A stretch of DNA of 64,000 nucleotides from Loripinus fragilis (Eukaryota > Mollusca > Bivalvia > Lucinida > Lucinidae), in NCBI GenBank assembly GCA_964019695.1, contig OZ026522.1:23180477-23244476 (forward strand). The letters are read 5' to 3'. Of this stretch, positions 24,861-36,800 are shown piece after piece. The notes under the pieces are model-generated. The model was given only the letters and a program-made list of their open reading frames with translations, made no database searches and was not told where the DNA came from. Position 1 is the first letter of the stretch, and every line of letters starts with the position of its first letter. The position numbers and the translations under genes were made by a program.

Positions 24861-27055
24861 TTTAAATTTACTTTACACGTCAGAGTATTTCAGAGTGCCT
24901 CTTACATGTCCTTCATCCCAGTGATGCTAATTTGGCTACATGCACGGTAGCACTTTGATGGACATCCATCTTACATCCTGTTCTGATCAAATTGTTTGCT
25001 TCGCTCGCATCTAGGATGACAACAACCGTGATGGAAAACAGACTGGATAGGATTGTCACGTGATGTCGTAAATGAGATCAATGTCGTTAATTTGTGATCG
25101 ATTTACAAAGTAACTTGTTTTCTCAAGAAAGCTAATCTAGAGTGTCAATGTCTTTAATGATTGCTAGCGGCTCTGTCAATACAAGCCTCACATCAAAGAA
25201 CAATTCTTTCATAGTCGTACTAACAACATCAACAGGATAATTAAATTTCGGAGATACTTACTGAAAGTAGACAATGGACCAGGAGCCAGTGTAAGGTAGA
25301 AATTAACATTGTGCGTCCAGCGAAAAATTCAAAACAGACTCAGAGTCTTAGTTTTCCATCTCTGAAGGAACGTTATACCCTTGGCTGTCTATAGAGCGCT
25401 TATCAAAGACTCTGATCAGACTGCGTATCCGCGCAATCTGATTGAGTCTTTGATGGGCCCACATGCCAACTTGTACCTTTTCCTGGACACCTGAATCAGA
25501 TACCACTATGAGGGCGAAAGAGCCGCAATTCATTATTGCTACCCCCAATTGGCCGTGTCAAAGATGGCACTGTGAATTTTAGACTAACTGAACCATTTGT
25601 ATTTTAATCAAATTCAAAATTTATGTCATTTTTCGTGTCCAAACAAAAACAACACTTAAAGTAAATTTAAGGAACGACTACAAATCGGGATCTAGGCTTC
25701 CTATGGTTACAAGGATTCTCTAATTAACTTTCTTTTGGACTTTTTAAGGATATTTTAACATGACTGATCTAGCACCAGAAGAGCTATACCCATATGTAGC
25801 GAGGGTTGGTTAAAAACTCCCTTTTATAGCACTAGCAAAACTTGAAGAAACGTTTTGGAGTGCAGTCTAGCGCCCGATGCTGATTCCGTTGGATATAACT
25901 TCTCTAGGGCTTTATCCACAGACACCTAACGATAAGTGCAACGAATATGGCTCCTAACGAGGGGGAGGCTGTTTTCGTCAAGATCATTCATTTTGTCGGA
26001 TAGAGATCCACATAGCCGACTAAGAAAGTAGAGTCAAATGATAAATATTTCCTAGTATACGAGACATATTTCATGTTTATTTGAACAGATGTGAATTTCA
26101 CTTTTTTTATTGTTGAATATAAATAAAACAAATAAATTTTACTTTCTTATAAAAAGACGGACGTGTCTCTGGTATGGTGAAATTGATAAAATTGCATAAA
26201 ATGTTAGCCTGAAATACACACCTAGCCCTCTTTTAATGATATACAGTGCTAAAACGGGTGTATCTTTCATAAAAATGCGTATTTAAGTTTGCATGCAGGG
26301 GAATGTTCAATCTTTATTCAAATGATAAACAGCTTCTGTGCCCCTGTTTTTGCTTGACAACTAGGCTAAATAAGTTCTACCATACAAGTGCCCAAATGGG
26401 TATGTGTCCTGGAAGAATTGTGAGAAACAAATTCACAAAACTCACAGCGACTTAAATTCCAAGATACTGTGAAGCTGATCACCAAATATTGCATTCATGT
26501 ATTTTGCATACAATTTAGTGTTGCCTTGGAAACTGTAAACCCTAAAGTTTGATGTTCAAGTTGCTTTCAAAAAGTTAATATCCAAATGAAATGTTTTATT
26601 TTCTAACAGAACACACTTTAATTACTTATGTACAATTTATAATAGGTTTCAAGAGAAAAACTGCATACTTTTTAAAGAAATCGTTCAAGAACGTTTCAGA
26701 ACATTTCGTTTCAGATAGCATTTTTAAACGCTTAAAATTTGACTACTCATCTTCAGAGGCTGTTTCAAACCAGCGAATAAAGTTAAGAGCTATTTTCTTG
26801 GTGATTGCGTATTCCTGGAGATAAGACTAACTATGTAAATCAATTATTACAAAATATTGAGAAATAAATGAGTAACAACATTTTCCAATTTGTTCAAATA
26901 AAATGATATACCGCTTGAATAGCAGGTGTTTTCTTGTATATCACAGATGACTATAGTTTACGTTAATTAATCTTAACCATGTACTGTTTATAAACGACTA
27001 ACATGTTGTATACTGTTCTATTTTCAGCATATAAATCTTCGTCATCATCAGCATC
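24861..27055. other. Unassigned sequence with one hairpin
   Basis: The only structure seen is a hairpin at 25403-25453: TCAAAGACTC...CGCG with its near inverse around TATC, containing GATCAGACTG. No coding frame over about 80 codons has any recognisable motif. Confidence 0.5.
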
Positions 27056-27131
27056 TTCCCTTTCTTCTTCATTTTCTTCTTGCTTTTCTTATTCATCTTC
27101 AACCAATGAAATCATCATCATCATCATCCTT

Positions 27132-27172
<41 letters not shown>

Positions 27173-27175
27173 GCC
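27056..27175. repeat. TTC- and ATC-rich microsatellites
   Basis: Interrupted TCTTC words, then (ATC)n from about 27111 to 27171 with one break. Confidence 0.9.
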
Positions 27176-28353
27176 GAATTAATTCACTATTACCATCAAC
27201 GTAGATCGTCAAACATTTAAGGAACCTTTAAGTCACTCATGCTGAATCTAATATTACTCCCATCTGGGTCGGATGGGTCGTATTATTCTTGGAACAAGAC
27301 TCACCTTGGCGTTTCTCATTGCCTTCCTATGAGAGAGCACAGATATGGTCCTTGACTTAGTGAAAAATGCTATCAGAGCTTTTGTTAAGCGCAATGTTTG
27401 AATGGCTTATGATTCTGGTGCATGTATATGTGAATTCGGTATGGTCCCTACATATAAATACTAAACAAAATATTTCTTTTTTTTTCTTTTTGCTGTTTAC
27501 ATGCTCCCGCTACCACATACATATATACGCTTCAGCTGACTAATGTTTAATAAATCTTAAAATATTTTATTAAATTTTAAATACATAATGATTGAACTTT
27601 AGCAGCATGTTTGTGGTATAATCCATGATATTAGATATATCAATATTAAATTTATTTCATATCATAAATCATTCTAATTTCATAAATATGAAAGCGTAAA
27701 ATCAACATTACTTTGAAGTGTAATCAGACTAACAAACAGAGTTTAGTGGAAAGATTTCTTAAATTGACATAGGCGGCATAAGATTACGTCTAACTATTTT
27801 ATTTGCCAATCCAACACAATATATATTGGGATGTATGGCATTTTGAGGCAACAAGACGGAAAATCTGCCTCTCACATGGTGCCTTTGATGTCAGCCAGCG
27901 GGTTACAGTACAAAAGGATATTCATACGCTGAGGTGATTATGAATTAAAACATTCCTTTTTGAGTGGTTGACATGAAACATGAAAGTAAATGGCTCATTT
28001 GAAAAGAGAAAACAAGTTAACTTGAGTTGTATCAATATGTGGACGATGTCATTTGTTATGTAGAATCAATAAACGGTTAAGTTAGTTTGTGAAAATTTGG
28101 TAATCATCGCATATGCGAGCAGAGAAGGTTCATATGAGACTGCCGCACAGTCTCGCCAGAGTCTTCACTAATCGAACACACAATTTAGGCGCAAAGATGA
28201 AGGCCGAGGCCAAATTGTATGCCTCTAACCCCACTAGAATGCTAAGCATATGATTATGCATAAAGATTGGCTCTATATTCAACCATAATTTACTGACCTG
28301 GATCATTAAAGAACTGTCAACAAATGAAACATACCTTTCCGAATTGGTATTAC
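27176..28353. other. Unassigned AT-rich sequence
   Basis: No repeat match, coding frame or RNA gene seen. A short GAGACTGCCGCACAGTCTC hairpin lies at 28137-28155. Confidence 0.5.
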
Positions 28354-28893
28354 TTGACTTTTCGCTTACTGTAAAGGCGGCGCCTCATGAACGCGTAATT
28401 AGGACAAGTCAACCTTAGGCATAGCTAAAAGATGAAAAGGAGGCGTGGTTTTATTCAAAAGTAACTGTATCATCTTGTGCCACAACCTCAGTCATTATTT
28501 AGTCCTTAAAACGCCAGCAAAATAACGGCATCTAAAAATGTCTATTTAACATAAGCAGGGAGGCAAACATTGTGGACCCAGATCAGACTGCTCCTACAGG
28601 GGTAGTCTGATCTGGGTCCACACTGTTTATCTATAAGGCTTCAGATAGTTTAATGGACGACAAAAACATACAGTTTGTGAGTATGCGCTTTAAGGGTTAT
28701 TAAATGTGAGTTCAGTGTGTATACGGTTAGGATTTTCATGAAATGCACGCACGTTTGCGCGGCTCAAAAAGCTTATTAACTCTTTACTAAATTATAAATA
28801 ACACCTTATTTCCCTTCCTTAGCAGATGAAATAGCCGAACCACGCCCAGACATAAATATTAAAGTTGCCGCCTTTACAGTAAGCGAAAAGTCT
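28354..28893. repeat. Inverted-terminal unit of about 540 bp with inner hairpin
   Basis: GACTTTTCGCTTACTGTAAA plus GGCGGC at the left recurs exactly inverted at 28868-28893. AGGCGTGGTT inside the left end is echoed by ACCACGCC inside the right. The centre holds a hairpin at 28571-28622 (TGTGGACCCAGATCAGACTG and its exact inverse). It may be a non-autonomous DNA element, but a target duplication could not be resolved. Confidence 0.55.
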
Positions 28894-29219
28894 ATTAATA
28901 CATGTACTCCGGGCTGCATGTGCTCGGGAATTGCTTTATTACCGCTTTGACTCGCAGACGAGCCTGTTTATCAGCACATTGTTTACAGAGTATTACTCGT
29001 GCTCATACACAAACACAAATCATGGATACAGACGAAGTCGCAATTAATTCTCGCACATCGATGTGTTGTTGGCTTACCTTCTTCTTGATTAGTTCTTATG
29101 TCACGAATCTGATGTCGCTAATGACGTAGCTTATTGGCAGAAAACAAACACTTTACATCCAGTTCGGTGGCAGCTGAACTGCCATTGATTTTGGTGCAAC
29201 CTTTCAATAGTTTTATACC

Positions 29220-29850
29220 CCCCGTACGAAGTATATGGGGGAATATAGTTTTTGCCTTTTCTGTAATTGTGTTTGTTTGTTTGTTTGTTTGTTTGTTTGT
29301 TTGCCTGTAAACTTTTTTTCTGTCAAATATTTATCAGCAACTACCTGAGTTAGGATTCTGAAATTTGGTACAAAACTTGATAGTGATGAGTTGTATTGTG
29401 TACCAAAAAACAGTCAAATATGCTTATCAGTCCCTGTATTTGTTTATTTTTCTTTCTCTCCAATGGCAATTTCTGTCTTTTTTCTGTCAAAGATTTATCA
29501 GCAGCTACTTGAGTTAGGATTCTGAAATTTGGTACGAAGCTTGATAGTGGTAAGTTGTATTGTGTAACAAAAACAGTCGCATTTTGCTTATCAGTCCCTT
29601 TATTTGTTCATTTTTCTTTCTCTCCAATGGAAATTTCTGTCACAGATTGCTCAGCTCATATTGGAGAGCCAGTGTTTTAATATTTTGTGTACACCTTAAG
29701 GTAGGCAAAGCGTACTTTGTAAATGAAAATAAAGATGTCAATCCTCATTTATTCCTTCTGTCACTTTTATATAATACATATGGACATTTTTTTCTGTCAA
29801 AGATTTCTCAGCAACTACTTAAGTTAGGATTCTGAAATTTTTATTATATG
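29220..29850. repeat. Three-unit degenerate tandem repeat
   Basis: TGTCAAATATTTATCAGCAA at 29321, with relatives at 29485 and 29795, each followed by GAGTTAGGATTCTGAAATTT. Spacings are 164 and 310, consistent with a unit near 160 bases. A (GTTT)n run lies at 29273-29301. CCCCGTACGAAGTATATGGGG is a small palindrome at 29220-29240. 29851-30356 shows nothing else. Confidence 0.7.
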
Positions 29851-30356
29851 ATTAAAATATGTATTTTCTGCAATTTTGGACAATCGAAACCATTGAAAAT
29901 ACTGCTCGATCATGCAAAATCTCTTGACGTTCTGACATCACTTTCTGAAAGCCATACAATATTACTTTATGTCGTGTGGTGTGTAATGTCACTTCCGGAA
30001 AACCATAGGTCATGTAGTTATATCAGCGGCAGTTGATAGGCATAATTATGTGTCAATCAGAAGATGTTTATTTATAGATCATATAATATGCTAAAAGTGC
30101 CAGAGATTTCATAAAGAAAAAACAGTACACAACATACTCGAGCTGTTACAGCTACATGTAGGTATCTAACCAAGCATGTCTTGAGGAATTACATCCCACG
30201 GGGTTAATGATCGTTGCTGTATTATTATTCAAATAAGGGAGGGAAAACTCGTCATTGTCAAAATTGAACGTAAATACTGCCCGCAAAATCCTGTCCTGTT
30301 TATTTTTTATTATTTTGATGGGGGTTATGTCAAACTGACTTGGTAGCCCATTAAAT

Positions 30357-30936
30357 AGCTACGTGCATTTAGGGGCTTTTTGCCACCACCACCCCCCCCC
30401 CCCCCAAAAAAAATGTTTTTCACCGATTTGTTCTTATTAGTTTATTAGAACAATAACCAAAGTGTAAAAGTCTTATATAAATTTGATTTTTTATCGTTAC
30501 TATGGTAACAAAAATGGCCACCAAAATAGGCTGAAATTAGGAAATCCACCATTTTGAAGCAAAACTGAGAAGTTTGACAGAGAAATTAACATAGAGAACA
30601 ACAAATACCAAAAATATATTTTAACAGAAGATGAAAATTACCACGGCACACAACATATTAAAAGGAGTTTTTGGTATTTAGCTGTGCTAGTATCTAATTC
30701 TTTAAGAAATGGTCTCCAAAAGCCTTTAATTTGGTCCAAAATGGCAATTTCACTGTTTTGAGCCTATTTTGTCGACCATTTTTGTTACAATAGCAACAGT
30801 AACATTTAAATAAAATGCCGAAATTTTACATTTGAGTTATTCTTCTAATAAACCAATCAAAAAAAATCGGTGAAAAGCAAATTTCAGTTGTTGGCCCTAG
30901 ATGGGGCTAAAATAGCCCCTTAATGCACGTACCCCT
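30357..30936. mobile_element. Foldback element with arms of about 200 bp
   Basis: Left landmarks TACGTGCATTTAGGGGCT, TTTTTCACCGATTTG, TTTATTAGAA and TAACAAAAATGGCCACCAAA recur in reverse order and inverted on the right: TTTGTCGACCATTTTTGTTA, TTCTAATAAACC, AATCGGTGAAAAGC and AGCCCCTTAATGCACGTA. A poly-C/poly-A tract occupies the left arm only. GTTACTATGGTAAC (30496-30509) and GTTACAATAGCAAC (30784-30797) sit at equivalent places. No coding frame is present. Confidence 0.75.
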
Positions 30937-32359
30937 TTATAACACTTTAAATGAAATTTCGCATGAATTTTTAAAAAAAGTAGTAAAGGTCAGTCCTGGA
31001 ATCTTCTAAAAAGGCGCAATTATACCGCAATAATCAGGTGTTTGTTAATAAGTTTGCTTGGGAGTATATTTATCTAAAAGAATATACACAAGGGAAATTT
31101 ATGGAACTTGGCTCGCTTGAAAGCAGTAACATCATTGTTGATACAAGTAGTGGAGTCAGAAGAAGCCTCTTCTCCAAACTGTCTTCCATGTAAAAAAAAG
31201 ACAATAGAACGCATTTTTATCATTTCACCTGAAATGTCAATGATCTCAATTCACTGTAAGCTGGACTTACATGTACTGAGCAATTTAAAGAAAAGAAAAT
31301 ATTGACAAGTTATTATTTCTTTTATTGCAACCCTGAAAGCATATCCACCAGATCATGCTTTTGCATACATTCAGTTTGTCTGTTGCTGCTTAATGGTGTT
31401 TTCATGTTCAAGACTTTAAGAAATTCCTATTGAATTGATACAAGTCAATATTTGAATATCCGACAATGTGGTAAAGAAACGGCTTATTTTAAGCGCTCGA
31501 TTTGAATTTCGCGACTTAATTCCTTGATTAATCTGGCTATTCTGATTTACCCATGATTCTTAGAGCGCAAGAGCCAAATTACTCAGACATGTAAAGCTAG
31601 ACTTAGTGCAAACAAAATAGTCCCTGATCAGACAGGGAGCTGTCTAATCAGGTAATATTTGTTTGCTTTTTCAGTACATAACTTACTGTAACCTGGAATG
31701 TATTGATTTAGATTATCCACTGAAAAACTCAGCACTTTATTGGTTAATGGTTTGCGACAGACAAAGAAGACATCTTGGTAGGTGCACGAAAGGCATTTCT
31801 AGGCGTCTAAAGTAGTGGTGTTTATGCTTTTCATGCTGTACCATTTCGTGTATTTTACTGAAAGACAGATTAGAATAACCGTATCAGTTTGACTAACAGG
31901 TACATAGACATGTGTATGGGCCAGCACTAAACATTTTGGTACTTATCGCATATGCTCCAAAGCCTCATTTGAACGCCCATGTAGACATATTCAGCGGGTC
32001 TAGAGGTTTAATCTTTTGTCTGAGTCTTTATCTATAGCCATGAAATAGCACAATCACACACTGCACACCAGCCCACTATACCAGTAGCAAGAGCAAAAGA
32101 ACACTTAGTCACAAGAGGTACAATGATTTGGCTTTAAAATTCGTTAAATGGAGATGAGTCAAATAGAACGCATTTTTGCACACAACACACTATCTTATCA
32201 AGATATATAGTCCTATTAAATAATATCAAAATATCCCAAAGGACATCAAAGTTATGGAGAGTACAGGGTTTCCCCTTTGAACTTTTAAAACTAGAAGCAA
32301 TGGGGAGTAACCAATCTTGCATGTAACACATCGTCGTGCCATCGTATATAACTACCACA
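30937..32359. other. Unassigned sequence with one hairpin
   Basis: The hairpin at 31608-31666 pairs GCAAACAAAATAG and CTGATCAGACAG with their near inverses (TGTCTAATCAGG, TATTTGTTTGC). Nothing else is recognised. Confidence 0.5.
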
Positions 32360-32361
32360 TA

Positions 32362-33370
32362 CAGTCGAACTTCGTTGGCTCGAACTCGTCGGGACCGTCG
32401 GTGCGAGTTCGACCCATCCATGTGTTCGAGCGATACCTAGCCTGACAATTTTCAAGTTGGTTCATGTGTACTTTATGTCATCACGGACATCACGTTTTTT
32501 ATCGACCAAAGTTGCAAAGCACACGTGACACCTGTCACTGATCAAAACCCCTTTGCAAGCTAGAATTAAAATGATAAGCCGCATGTGTACGCATATGAAC
32601 CTGTTGAAAGTAAATACATTTATCAGCATGCGCATATGCGCAGGCTGATCAATGCATTTGCTATCGAGTAAGCTTAACTGTTTTTCTTCTAGTGGGTGAA
32701 TGTTCATGTTTATGTGTCGCTACAGTTTATGTTCGGTTGTTTATCGTTTCCTTTAGAACAATAAAAGAAAAAAAACACAAGTTTGTTTCTTATTATTCAA
32801 TGTGCAAGTTTCAATTTATAACAACGAATAAAAGATGGAGAAAATGACAAACTCCTCAGGATGTTTACAGCAAAGACGCGGATCAGACTGTACCGCCGCC
32901 GCACAATCCGATGCCTTTCTTTATCCAGCCAGGCATGTTTACTCATTTTGACACGCGAATAACATCTCATTAATTGTCTTTAATCATTTTCGGTCGCCCT
33001 ACTAAGTGGTGACAAGTGAGAACTTACTCAAATCTTTGATCTGGTAAATTGCCGCTAATTGCTTCACACGTTCCGCTCGCCAGTTAGGTAACCCAATTGT
33101 CACGGAGCGCTTATGGAAATAATAATGAGCTTAAATCAAGCGTGTGACTGATTCATGTAAAGAAATAGTTGGTTCGAGCCTTCATAGCGTTTTTACATGA
33201 AAAATCGCCCTGCGGACCGTGCTTTGAGTTCGAGAGTTCGAGCCATCACTGTTCGAGCCTGGGGTGTATTTTAACATTAAATGTATAGGGAAATTGCCGG
33301 GACCGAGGGGCGAGTTCGAGCGATCCCTGGTGTTCGAGACAGGCGAGTTCGAGCGACCAAAGTTTGACTG
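32362..33370. mobile_element. Pogo/Tigger-like non-autonomous DNA element, 1,009 bp
   Basis: Begins CAGTCGAACTTCGTTGGCTC and ends GAGCGACCAAAGTTTGACTG, imperfect inverted termini, with TA on each side (32360-32361, 33371-33372). The CAGTNGAAC...CGAAC type of end and TA target are typical of pogo/Tigger members of the Tc1/mariner superfamily. Extra GTTCGAGC words are clustered at both ends (32421 and 33174-33353). No transposase frame is recognisable. The middle holds a small CATGCGCATATGCGCAGG palindrome near 32627. Confidence 0.75.
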
Positions 33371-33372
33371 TA

Positions 33373-33924
33373 ATTACCAAAATAACTCAAATAGTTATGG
33401 GGTGCCTAAGTTTACGCATAAAATTTTATTCGGGTGAAATAACAGGAGAAAAGAGAGTACAACTATGTTGTTCACACAACCGTGCATTAAATCAGTTCTA
33501 TCTATTTCGTTACATGTACCCACACTCTTGTCGAACAACATTTGGCAATTTTGTAAAATTGCTAAAGGTTTCAAGACATAATCGATGTTAATTGTTAATT
33601 ATGTATAGCACTGAAAACTCTCTGTAGTTTTACCGATTTTTATGGATTAATATGTTACTATTCTGCAGTTGTTGTAGTTGTTGATGTTGTTGTTAAAATA
33701 ACAAGCAAAATGTGTAAAGATCCATTTGATTATCGTTTCGATCGATATAATAATTAAAAAAATAAATTTTCAAAAAACTCTTGAAAAATAAATGAGCTGC
33801 AGCCATTTGAAATTTGTCCAAAACCATGAAAATTGTCTTGTAGTGGTCCTAATCTCAAAACAGTTTTTCTAATGGGGGGTACCTTTACATCTAGTAAAAT
33901 TTTCTTCCATGTGCATACATTGGA
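33373..33924. other. Unassigned sequence
   Basis: No repeat match, RNA gene or coding motif seen. A GTTGTTG-rich patch lies near 33668-33695. Confidence 0.5.
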
Positions 33925-34045
33925 AAAAGTGAGTATGGTCAGGAATTGGCAATCTCACACTGCAGACTAACCCACTTCACCATTTGGAAGAGCCATAGAA
34001 CACCCTGTGTCAGGTGTGGTGCTTGATTGTATCGATGCCTTCGCG
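33925..34045. mobile_element. Chimera of B and A tails in opposite orientations
   Basis: AAGTGAGTATGGTCAGGAAT through GGAAGAGCCATAGAACA is B with its fixed end at left. It joins directly to GTGTCAGGTGTGGTGCTTGA and TTGTATCGATGCC, which is A in the opposite orientation and lacks the last bases. Confidence 0.55.
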
Positions 34046-34256
34046 AGCAAGATACCAAAAATACAAAACGATTTCCATACGACCAATAATGTAATAGTGA
34101 TGTTTTTCACATTAGCTCTCCATCGAAAAAACGTGGACTATACAGGTGGCCCCATGCCATTTATCTGACCAGTTCTTGAAGAATGATGATAATTTAGCAT
34201 ACGGCGCGCATGTATAGCAAATGCAAATATATGTGAAACTCGCAATTATGGCTTGT

Positions 34257-34772
34257 CTATTACAACCAGGCAACTAGCAGGTTAGCAAAGAGGTAGTTCA
34301 TGAACTCAAATTATCATAAAATATAAACAATTTGCCATATCTAGAGTAACATGTATTTAATACTGATTGGCAATTTGGGGTGTTTAAAGAGGTAAAGACA
34401 ATTGAGATGATACTTGGAAAATGTAAATTTTCAGTTAGTTTTCTTCCTTATTTTCAGTAACATATGTTGTAGGTACACATTGGAATTGCCTCTATGAGGC
34501 AATGCCTCTATGAGGTAATTCGAATATGTACGTACATCATATGTCTTTTCAATAAATGAGTTTTCACTATACAGATTCTCAACCACTTTCATTGTTTCAG
34601 TGTATATTAAGCATGTAGAAATGAACAAGCTTTTATGCAGTTTGTCATGCACCTGGATGACAATAATAGACTGTCTATTTCATGCTTTTGGCAGCTTATC
34701 TTAAGATGTTTCATTTAGAGTATATTGCTAAATTGCTAGTTGCGTTGTTGTAAAAGACGAACCTTCATTGTG
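34257..34772. repeat. Repeat I, copy 2, with central hairpin
   Basis: Partner of 24333-24860. The hairpin at 34460-34544 has a duplicated CCTCTATGAGG at its tip, which makes it longer than in copy 1. Confidence 0.8.
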
Positions 34773-34867
34773 TTTTCCACACATATTCTTAACTGGAACA
34801 CGAAATTAAGGCTCCTATATTAATAGACGAGCCTTAATTGCGTGCTCCCCACATACTTTCTGAGATT

Positions 34868-35242
34868 TTAGACAGGCAAGTCATATAAACTGTCTAACTT
34901 CTCTGAAACTATTAGAGTGGTCACAAAGTTGTCGTATGCCGCAGTGCTGATTACTTGACCAATGCTTGGAGAGGTCTTAGGGAATATTGATGGCAATTGA
35001 GAAATAATTGAACATGATGTCAAGTGACACGTGATCTTTGATATTTGAATAATTTCTGTGAATTCCTGGTTATAACGGTGACAAATTAAACCGCCAACTG
35101 AACTTTGTACTTTGTCGTATTTATTCTCTTGTAAGGAGCAAATATGAACTAAGCATTGCTTCACACATTGGGGCTCATAAATGGATCGGTTTCCTGGTGC
35201 CTCTTTAGAGCTTAAGTGCATCTCAGGCTGTGTAAGAAACAC
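34868..35242 (-). other. Unassigned 124-codon open reading frame
   Basis: An open frame with an ordinary mix of residues, no signal peptide, no membrane segment and no motif I recognise. No flanking splice sites or homologous copy elsewhere in the window support it. It follows repeat I copy 2 directly. In a region this large, one chance frame of this length is plausible, so I treat it as probably non-coding. Confidence 0.12.
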
Positions 35243-35654
35243 ACATATTTAGTATAAATGTCTCTATACGACTGAAATGTAGTTTACTTGAATGTGTGTG
35301 TCCATGGGTGTGGTGGGGGCTAATTAATACTCAACGGGTATGTAGTACTGTCTCTCGACATGTTTTAGATGGGGGGTTTTACCACCATAACCAAAGAGAA
35401 CAGAGTTTATCGTAATGTTCAAGATGTACATGTAATAAAATAATTATACCAAAGCTGCCTTCCTGAACGGGCGATAATTCAGTTGTTAAAATTCGTAGAC
35501 TATCTTCACGTATAGGCGGACAAACAATGGTGTAACTATTACAACACTGATACACACTAAACTACCCGTGTTGAACATTATCCAAACCATAGCATAACGT
35601 AGCACATAGCGCTAAAATCACTATTTAAACATGAAGGCATCGCCAAAATGTGAT

Positions 35655-35722
35655 GAGACAAGTTTGTCTGCGGTTTATGATTGTGGTATTTCCTGATCAT
35701 ACTCACTCACTATTATTCAAGT
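35655..35722 (+). mobile_element. Family B tail, 68 bases
   Basis: Only the fixed end remains: GTTTGTCTGCGGTTTATGAT to CATACTCACTCACTATTA. 34773-35654 holds no other supported feature apart from the doubtful frame at 34868-35242. Confidence 0.65.
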
Positions 35723-35834
35723 TAAGTCCATGATGCGTGCGTGCGTGTGTGTGTGTTCTCTCAAGCTCGGGTTGTTAATATCTGATTCTTATTGCATTTA
35801 TTTTAATATCGAGCCACCTTTGGATTATCGAGTG

Positions 35835-36205
35835 ACATTTCATGGCCGGTCCGTAGCTGTGGGACAGGGGGTCTGCCTATCCAACCTCCCTGTGGCAAAT
35901 GATAAGTGGCTATAGTCTCCTTAGAAATTATGGTACGGACAACCCTCGATAAGCAATTGGACTCGGCGAGTCCAATTGTTTCTCGAGGGAGGCTCGTATG
36001 CCCCTCTGTGAATTCGATGATGAATTTAATAAAAACTGTGACAGGACTCCCTGATGCAATTTTCAGGATCTGACCCTGCATTTAGAGATTATTCTAGATA
36101 TAGGGAACATCAAATGTGTCAAAATACATTCAGGGACAGCTACCACTATAGCAAAGAAAGGAAGAAGGCAGAGATCAGGAATCGGTACAATCAAGTACCA
36201 CAATC
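35835..36205. repeat. Family G repeat copy 1, hairpin and A tail
   Basis: CTCCTTAGAAATTATGGTAC (35910-35929) and ATTCGATGATGAATTTAATA match 36610-36730. A hairpin at 35945-35987 (CTCGATAAGCAATTGGACTC and near inverse) separates the halves. 36155-36205 is a 50-base A tail (GAGATCAGGAATCGGTACAA), sense minus. Confidence 0.5.
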
Positions 36206-36432
36206 TAAATTACCAAAAACAAAACAAATGAATTTCATGGCATTTTAATTCATATTGAAGCTAAAACAGAATCAATAGTCAACAAAGTCACAAATATATA
36301 ACAACATTTACAACAAAACAGGTGTCAATTTATAGTTACTAAGCTGCAGAATATATACATGTATGCACATGGGTTTTACGCATATTAAAGATACATGTAT
36401 ATAAGAGCTTGAAAAGACCAAATTTTACATTG

Positions 36433-36466
36433 TATGAAACCTGTACATTGCACATGTTTCATACCA
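36433..36466. repeat. Family F-type hairpin, short
   Basis: GTATGAAACCTGTACATTGC followed by ACATGTTTCATAC, related to the F hairpin at 321-358. Confidence 0.5.
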
Positions 36467-36544
36467 GCAAATACAATCCGCAGTTCAGTTTTACCGAGAG
36501 GAGAGACAGGCCTACTCATATTAGCTTTATATTAAGAAGAATTA

Positions 36545-36648
36545 TCATGGGTGGATCCAGACTGGGCCAAGGGGGTCATGAGCCCCCTGAAAAATCACAA
36601 ATTGCTAGAGGTTTCCTTAGAAATAATGGTACGCGCCCCCCCCCCCCC

Positions 36649-36679
<31 letters not shown>

Positions 36680-36800
36680 CTCTTCGAGAAAAAATTCGAC
36701 CCCTTTGTGAAATACACTGATGAATAAAAAGGAAGGATTTCAAGATTCCCATCCCCTGTGGGATTTTTCTGGATTCGCGTATGATTATCAAGAGCATTCA
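36545..36800. repeat. Family G repeat copy 2 with poly-C and (CA)n
   Basis: TGGATCCAGACTGGGCCAAG, AGCCCCCTGAAAAATCACAA, then AGAAATAATGGTACGCG, a C run (about 36636-36653) and (AC)n (36656-36680). It resembles the edge of family E (CCTGAAAAATCACAAA), so G and E may be related. Frames across it are low-complexity artefacts. Confidence 0.5.
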
